This document shows, in pieces, positions 57,383-64,000 of a stretch of DNA of 64,000 bases (the stretch's first letter is position 1; each line of letters starts with the position of its first letter). The position numbers and the translations under genes are program-made. The DNA is taken from contig NC_079511.1 of assembly GCF_000801105.2 (NCBI RefSeq), forward strand, positions 10,036,784 through 10,100,783. The letters run 5' to 3'. The DNA comes from Raphanus sativus (lineage: Eukaryota; Streptophyta; Magnoliopsida; Brassicales; Brassicaceae). Below the pieces are notes generated by a model. That model was given only the letters and a program-made list of their open reading frames with translations, searched no databases and was not told the origin of the DNA.

Positions 57383-58976
57383 GAACCAGTTCCGGGCTTG
57401 AGCACATGCATAAGAAACATTGGTATGGGGTCGGTAGTTTATATAGGGTTTTGGGTTTACTAACATGTAATAAGATAAATGTTTGAATATTCTCTTCCTT
57501 ATTTTATATAAAGTAAAATAGAAAGATAAATTTTAGAAGTGATACTTTTATAAGTTTTAGGGATATTGTCAATTTCTATTTCAATTTAAATACAAATATT
57601 TATTTTAATTTATCATTTAGGGTCTATATTTTTAGTTTCGTATTGGATCCCTAAAATTAAAGGACCAGTACTGAATAGAACATAAAAAGCATAACATATT
57701 GAAATCCCAAAGAAATGTATGAACTTTGGACCAAAATATCTCATTCATATAGAGAAAAAAAAAGAGAGTAACTTTGATGAATTTGGAGTAACATTATTCG
57801 GATTGCCAATTGTTACATAAACCATCGATGAGTTCCTTCGCACCGAAAGCTACAGTCGCGAGCTTTTTGAATAGAGGTGGTCCAGCATGGCTGTTTCATG
57901 TCTGGACCGAGCCGGAGAAGGCCACAACTCGTGGGGTCTCTTCATTTACTACCAACTGCTCCTTAACTAACTTCGTGTTCCTTAAACATCTTTGTCATTA
58001 CGCGTGTTACTTTTTGTTTAGAGTTTAACCAATTAAACCTAAAAAAACACTAACTAAACCTCTCACGCGGGTCAACCTGGTCATCAAACTTTGGTCAGAA
58101 ACAATCTCCGACGCTGCTTTTGGCCGGCCGTCTTAGGCGACTGACCCTTTGGACTTTTCTTACAGTTTCTTCTTTACGGTTGCAATCTCTCTGGTTACTT
58201 TGTTGCCGACACATATTTTATGATCTTTTATAGATTTATCAAAACTGTCGACTCTTTATCACGATAGCGTAATAACTACTCTAACTGTTTTCCGCATTGT
58301 CTATTCATGATTTTTTTTTTCTGTATGCGTGTCAAACAACAGTGACCATCGAGGAAATTCGTCAGGTATGCTAACAAACTCACAAGAGATATGACTATAT
58401 ATCCTAGTGTAGTACCTAACACAAAATTAAACTGAACTTTCGACCGACCAGGCGACCATAACGTTTAGCTTATAGATCGAGTACAAATACACCAATGATG
58501 TATAATGATCAGATCGTCATTTCCCATTAAAACATACCTGACTCTATCTCTATAAGTCGATTTAAACCTAACAAATAATGATCGAATTAATACTCTCGCG
58601 CAAGGCCAAGAAAATGGCATAAACGTTTGGTCCCATTTTTTAGTTCACATTTTTTCTAGTATTTAGTTAATTACTCGATTTATCAAAATATCGAGTCTTT
58701 TATTTGAGACTGTTAAAACAAGTTACATGTATGAGGTTGACACACACTTTCATCAATCAACTAGGGTCTTATTCGTCAAAATCAAAAACTAATAGTCTTT
58801 CCAAATATTTTCGTTTGTTCCTTTCCTGAAAAGGATAATTTCTGATCTACCCGATATATTTAATGATGATGTAGATCACCTACCCAAACTTTTGTTTTCT
58901 CCAAAAAGATATCCACCCAACCCATTTGTTATATGATACAATCACACGCCGACGTCACTAAAGTAATAAACTTGAA
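57383..58976. other. intergenic region with one unassigned short frame
   Basis: A 72-codon plus-strand frame at 57810-58028 (MSSFAPKATVASFLNRGGPA from its internal Met) has a more gene-like composition than its surroundings but no family I recognise, and I find no second exon. The rest is non-coding. Confidence 0.35.
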
Positions 58977-59158
58977 TCGGGACTTCTAGTTCAGGTGGTA
59001 AAGAGATCAGAGCTGTGAATTCCGCCACTTGGGTTCGAATCCTGGTCACTGAATAATTAACATTTCGGCATCACCAAAAATAGATGATCGACATATGATA
59101 ATACATGATTAGTTTGGATTATTTCTGTGAAACTAAAATACTTATGCATAGTAAAAAA
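58977..59158 (+). mobile_element. tRNA-derived SINE with 16-bp target duplication
   Basis: AAGTAATAAACTTGAA (58961-58976) and AAGTAGTAAACTTGAA (59159-59174), one mismatch, flank a 182-bp insert. Box A-like TAGTTCAGGTGG (58987-58998) and box B GGGTTCGAATCC (59031-59042) are spaced as in a tRNA. The 3' end is an A run. It differs in sequence from the SINE at 50240, so it belongs to another family. Confidence 0.88.
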
Positions 59159-59331
59159 AAGTAGTAAACTTGAAAATACGGTTTAGTTGAGTTTATGGTC
59201 GTCAAGTGTTTCAGCTAAATACTAAAAAGAATTCTAGAAAATATTTACTATTTATTCATTTGGAAAAAATGTATGAGCTAAAGTCCACACCAATTTGGTA
59301 AGATTGCACAACAAGATCTCAAGCTATGGCG

Positions 59332-59973
59332 TATGGTTGGCATTTTACCAGAAACCCGAATCCATATCCAAACCCGAACCAAAATCTGAACTGAAATAAC
59401 AAAATACCCAAACGCGTATTAAATTAGGAGAAATTTGATATCCAAATTCGAACGGATAATAACCAAACCCGAATGAATATCCGAAGATAACCATTATTTA
59501 TTTTTAACCCTATATTCCTAGTTTATTTCTCTAATTTTTCTCAAAATATTTATATTGATTATACACATGGTTCAAAATTAGATAACATACATAGAATTGC
59601 AAGAAAAGTGAATTTTTATTCACTTAAAATGTTTAAAATGCATGTCAAATTTTTTGCTTCATGAATTAAAAAAGTTATATCTAAAATTTAAAAACAATAA
59701 TCAAATTAGTGTCTTTTATTTTTAAAATTTTATCTTCAAATCATTCAATCTATTAAAAATAAAATATAAGTTAAGTAAAAGTTACATTTTAAATACAAAA
59801 AACTTGAGAAACGAAATTTTTTTTTTTCCAAAATTTAAATATCCAAAAACCTGACCCGAGATTAACCGAATCCGAACTAAAAATATTTGAACCCGATCCG
59901 AAAAATAGAAATACATATTCTCCTATACCGAAATATTCAATCCGAACCCGGACGGGTATGCGAACACCCCACT
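59332..59973. mobile_element. degenerate copy of the TAGGGGTGGGC element
   Basis: Begins TATGGTTGGCATTTTACCAG and ends CGAACACCCCACTA. It shows the same order of CCGAACCC-type blocks and the same AT-rich core as 45728-46403, with more substitutions. Confidence 0.7.
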
Positions 59974-60414
59974 ATTTTGCTCTCTTCTGAATTTGTGTCA
60001 ACCTCAAAAGAAATCATTTGCGTGCTTGAAAAGTCAAAAAATGAGTTTAGGTTATAAGTTCAATACATGTTGGACCCAGCCTTTCCGGTTAGACTACTTC
60101 ATCTATGAGATTAACAAGGAGACGTATAATCGGTTGGTAACACAAGATTTTTGTATGCGAGACGTGTTAACCTATGTGCCAATTTGATGTTATATCCTAA
60201 CTAAACACGCAGTGGTACCTAAAAATGAGGTAAAATAAGAAAATTCAAACAATACTGTGAAATTCTCAAAAACGTATCGATATATAAAAATAGACTGTCA
60301 TTAATGGAAAACAACTACTTTGATTATCCACTTCTTACAAAAGAGATTAAATTATGTATATATATATATATATATATGTATTTGAAATACTTCCATATAT
60401 TATTGTTTTTTGTT
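59974..60414. other. intergenic region with (TA)n run
   Basis: Contains a short TA/TG run at about 60355-60378. The frame at 59993-60187 is not recognised. Confidence 0.5.
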
Positions 60415-60429
60415 GTTGTTACAAACTTT

Positions 60430-61565
60430 TTTTTTTCTTTAAAATTCCTTTATTTCATCTTTCTTCCCTTCTGGAGAAGTACCATTTACAAAATAGTGCA
60501 AAGATGAAATTAAATGGATCGGCTAAAATAACCCGCCAGAACCATTGATTACAAAAAACAAAAAGACACTAGGTCGAAGCAATCCAAGTGTCATGTGAAC
60601 TTTAGGCTGGCTGGATAGAGGTGAATCAAGTACGAAGATAAGTAGTAGCGGTGACAAGAGTTGTCGAGGGATGATGAGAAGATAAGCTGACTCTATCAAG
60701 AGCTGCTAACTTTGCTCTCAGCAGAGTTGCAATCTCCTTCTTTAGAGAGGATGTTGATCTCGATGGGTTTAGATGAAGTCTGCTATTCCTCTCTTTCCAT
60801 ACAAAATACACAACAGCATGAAAGATAAGCAGAAGCACTGTTCGCAGTTTTTGATCTGATGCAACTAAAGGAATCCAGATTCTAGTGCTCTCCAAATCCG
60901 AAGGCGGTGTTTGGCTCGATTGATCAAACATAGAAATCCAAAGTTGAGAAGAAAACTGACAAACCAAAAAGAAGTGACCTCTAGACTCATCACCGTTCTG
61001 ACACAGCAGACAATGAGAAGGGACAATCAATCCCCAACTAATAAGCCGGTCTCGAGTGGGAAGCCGATCACGGAAGACAACCCAAGTATTAAAAGCATGT
61101 TTTGGAATACCCCCTGTAAACCACACTGTTTTGTGCCAGGAAAAAGAGTCTGTACAAGGGTTCAAAGCCTTCCATGTTTTTGCTGCAGAGAATCTTCCAG
61201 TTGTATCATCCGGACCGATTTTCAAATAGAAAGTGTCCTTTCCTTGAGAGATGAGATTCAAGGATGATTGCGGAATAGAGGCCTTGAGGACCCTTGCGAT
61301 TGGATGACGGCTTCTCGGCAGGTTCCAGACATTATCAACACAAACATCCGAAATTTTAGCTTCCAAGGAGATCCCCGTAACCATAGGACCCGTGTCCCCA
61401 ACAATTCCCAACAGCGGACCCAACTCAGTCCAGTCATCATGCCAAAAGAAAGCATCATTTCCAGAGATTAAGGAGCACTTGATGAAAGGTCTGGCAAGAG
61501 TACGGAGCTTCATAATTTGCTTCCAAATCCAGCTCCCGGTGTCACTGAAATCTGCCGTCCAGAAA
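60430..61565 (-). mobile_element. 5'-truncated LINE with 15-bp target duplication
   Basis: GTTGTTACAAACTTT at 60415-60429 and 61566-61580, a perfect match, flank a 1,136-bp minus-strand insert whose 3' end is an A run (T run on the plus strand after 60429). The frame continues into the right duplication (TFWTADFSDTGSWIW upstream of the Met at 61513) and is cut there, so reverse transcriptase and endonuclease are missing. Confidence 0.92.
60626..61565 (-). pseudogene. C-terminal zinc-knuckle (zf-RVT) end of a LINE ORF2
   Basis: The open frame holds the reverse-transcriptase zinc-binding domain of plant LINEs: FWHDDWTELGPL near the start, then FSAAKTWKALNP, then WHKTVWFTGGIPKHAFNTWV, then RDRLPTRDRLISWGL and the Cys/His cluster CLLCQNGDESRGHFFLVC, followed by VWKERNSRLH. 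No stop interrupts it over about 300 codons, consistent with a young insertion. It has lost everything upstream and cannot be functional on its own. Confidence 0.88.
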
Positions 61566-61582
61566 GTTGTTACAAACTTTAA

Positions 61583-61606
61583 CTAGAATTCGATCCGCAG
61601 TTACGG
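61583..61606 (-). mobile_element. possible Helitron 3' terminus (minus strand, weak)
   Basis: On the minus strand CCG-TAACTG-CGG (weak hairpin) is followed at some distance by CTAG (61586-61583) and T. The stem is short, so this is tentative. Confidence 0.25.
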
Positions 61607-62848
61607 GTGTTTAATTTAATTTATCTTCAACGTAAATTCTAAACTGTTGGTTTTATAAAAAACTTCCATATATATTTTTTATATTTTGCAATTTACATAC
61701 AGAGTATAATATATTATTTTATAATATAAATGTCTAATAATTATTTTTTATTTGTACGTAATATTATATTAAAAGAAATTATAACCTGATACAGTTTGAT
61801 GTAATTGTAATATTCATATATTAACCTGTTGTTTTTTTATTAATTTATTTTAAAATAAAGCAATATGCTAAATTTTTTTAATTTTTGCATTTGTTTTATA
61901 TGAATTATTATTAATTTTATGATATTTTATTTTCTTGAAAATTGAATTCTCGAAATTTTCTATTGAACTAAACTAAATAAAGTAATACTCTATTTATTTT
62001 TTTCTATAATATATATTTTATATTTCAGTTTTTCTTTTAAATTTCACCACAAAAAAACAACAACCATTGTAATTAATTAATTAAAATTTATTTTAAATGC
62101 ATTGGTAGAATCTGTAAATAAAAAAAATACAAAAGGCAATACATAATTTATTGTAAATGCAATGTATAAGTGTATAAATAAAATAAAGTACTTAATCTGC
62201 TATCTATGTTTCTAAACAATTTTCATTATCCTTCTATTCATGTTTCCAAACAGCACAAAATGTACTTCAGTTTTAATAATATAGATATTATCGATTCTAT
62301 TTTTTGCATACTTTAATCCTTGAATTTCATATATATGTAGCTTTCAGAATATTTTTTGGAGTATTGTTGACATATAAAATATGGTACCGATCGATTATTC
62401 CCGATCAAAGAGGATATAAAAAGTATTCAAATTCTACTTTGAAATCTCAAAGAACAAGAAAACAATAAAAACAACAAACATCAGAAGAGTATCATCACCG
62501 TCCGGTTTATGGACCAAGTGGGATTGCGGTCTCCACCACTTGCTAATATACGGTCCATGTTTGTACCGATCGAGCCGGTTGTTACATATAGAAAAAGTAT
62601 CGTATATCTTTCACTCATAATAGACACATGATTTGATTTGTTACTGTATATTTTTATATCTCATCTACTCTATTCTTTTATAATTCATGGAATAAATTAT
62701 ATTAAACACATCACACATGATACTCATATAATTACTTGCTTTTGGACAACACTGGCAATGGCTAAATATTTAGCTAGATAAGATATATAAAACGAATTTT
62801 CATCATGGGCATCGAATTTATATACAATGTCATACATTAGGAACAACG

Positions 62849-62901
62849 AAAAGATATAACCTTTTTTTTTGGGTCAAAATGTTAAAAGATATAACCTTTT
62901 T
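62849..62901 (-). repeat. tail-only retroposon footprint
   Basis: AAAAGATATAACCTTTTT at 62849-62866 and 62884-62901 encloses TTTTGGGTCAAAATGTT. On the minus strand this reads AACATTTTGACCC then an A run. Confidence 0.75.
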
Positions 62902-63127
62902 CAGCCACTTGATTAACTAATTATAAGAAATTCTTATGTTTAAAGAGTTACTCCATCGTGATAATAGGCTAACAATATTTATAATCTAGAGGGAAATGGT
63001 TCTACATAGAATTCTAATCAAATTATAATGGATCAAAACTAAAAAGGAGAGCGGTACAACTAGTCTCAGTAATAAATACTATTTAAAAACTAAGGTTCAT
63101 TTGATAAAATTAAGACACTACATAATA

Positions 63128-63240
63128 TCCTCTCAGTTTTTAAAAGAACGATTTCTATAATTTTCACATAGATTAAGAACCATTATTATTGATTATGGCG
63201 TGTCATTTAGTTTTATAACTAATGATAGGGGTATTCCACT
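63128..63240. mobile_element. partial Stowaway-like MITE
   Basis: TCCTCTCAGTTTTTAAAAG followed by TTTTCACATAGATTAAGAA matches the left half of the MITE at 42194-42454 (CTCCCTCCGTTTTTTAAAG, then TTTTTCACACAGATTAAGAA). No right end is found. Confidence 0.55.
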
Positions 63241-64000
63241 GATCAGTAGTATATACATAGAAAAATAACATGCTATAAAAATTTCACATGTTCTTCTCTT
63301 GCAACAATTACATTACATGAGCGTATCCATCAAAAACCTCTATTGATGAATTAAACTATGCATACGTATAAAACTGAAACCAACATGTTACGGGAAAATA
63401 TCCCACATCAATCGATAGTGAAGTACTAGGAGTATATACCGTGTTTAAACACATTTTGTTTTCTTGGACAATGAAACCCAATACCATTTTCTGATAATCA
63501 TCGTCTATATTGTCTTCTAGTGTAAATAGTTATTTGGATAAAATAAATAAAAATCTATAAGAATCATATGGTAAATATGAATCTGAGTGCTACTTTTTAC
63601 TAATCATAATGATCATATTCGCAAGGGTATAGTGCTCGTACGAGTGACTGTGAAAAAAAGATGCACACATACACAGACGTTCACGACAAAAGATGTCGCG
63701 ACGAATTTGGCCCAAGGATTGTGAGAATAATCAACACTCGTTTGGTATAGTGCCTTACATGTATCTGCATCTACAAACCACATACACACCCTATAGAAAA
63801 TCATTTTTATTCAATAAGTCTATCTAAAAATGCTAACAAACGTGATGTTTACGAGTTAGTATGGCTGTATCCTGTATGTGTATGTGATGAATCTCACACA
63901 CAAATATATGCATACATGTGATTATTAAACATTCATGCCTACATAGATAGACCGTGCATGATATTGATGAGAACATATGACCATGCACACATGAACATAA

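Larger units (their letters stand above)
61607..64000. other. AT-rich intergenic region to the window end
   Basis: No gene-like frame. Contains the footprint at 62849-62901 and a partial Stowaway-like piece at 63128-63240. The TATAAAAAG at 62415 has no supported gene after it. Confidence 0.5.

Overview
This is plant nuclear DNA from a Brassicaceae genome, most likely Brassica or a close relative. It is AT-rich and full of introns and small transposons. Its conserved genes match the Arabidopsis chromosome 1 block At1g22650-At1g22710: neutral invertase, CCA-adding enzyme, RMR receptor, GASA peptide, PYG7 and SUC2. The gene names come from recalled family knowledge and visible motifs, not from a search.

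Layout: 1-10 kb has no convincing host gene; it holds microsatellites, a minus-strand Helitron 3' end and an RPA/DUF223-like exon fragment. 10.3-21.3 kb is a broken gene cluster: a truncated CCA-adding enzyme, an RMR-like gene cut off after its membrane segment and carrying two possible first exons, a long inverted-repeat element, an apparently intact alkaline/neutral invertase (540 aa, minus strand), and the 3' half of a second RMR gene whose 5' half is replaced by a Copia LTR. 22.9-38.5 kb is a transposon nest: two head-to-tail Helitron-like elements, the second interrupted by a CACTA (En/Spm) element with two apparently intact genes (a TNP2-type transposase and a Transposase_24-type protein). 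A 1,218-bp segment flanking the CACTA left end is repeated without visible difference after its truncated right end. 39.3-45.2 kb is the intact host island: GASA peptide (+), PYG7 photosystem I assembly factor (-) and SUC2-type sucrose/H+ symporter (-). 45.3-64 kb has no confident host gene; it holds MITEs, two SINEs and two 5'-truncated retroposons with target-site duplications, a C-rich tract, and a 1.4-kb diverged minisatellite.

The intact genes do not form one pathway. Invertase and SUC2 both act on sucrose (cytosolic cleavage and phloem loading), PYG7 acts in the thylakoid, and GASA is a secreted Cys-rich peptide. The most notable cross-window signal is a set of about a dozen micro-insertions: 7-18 bp, mostly an oligo(A/T) run plus a few bases, between direct repeats of 9-18 bp. 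They look like retroposition products reduced to the extreme 3' tail. One sits just upstream of the PYG7 start codon and creates a splice-acceptor-like sequence.
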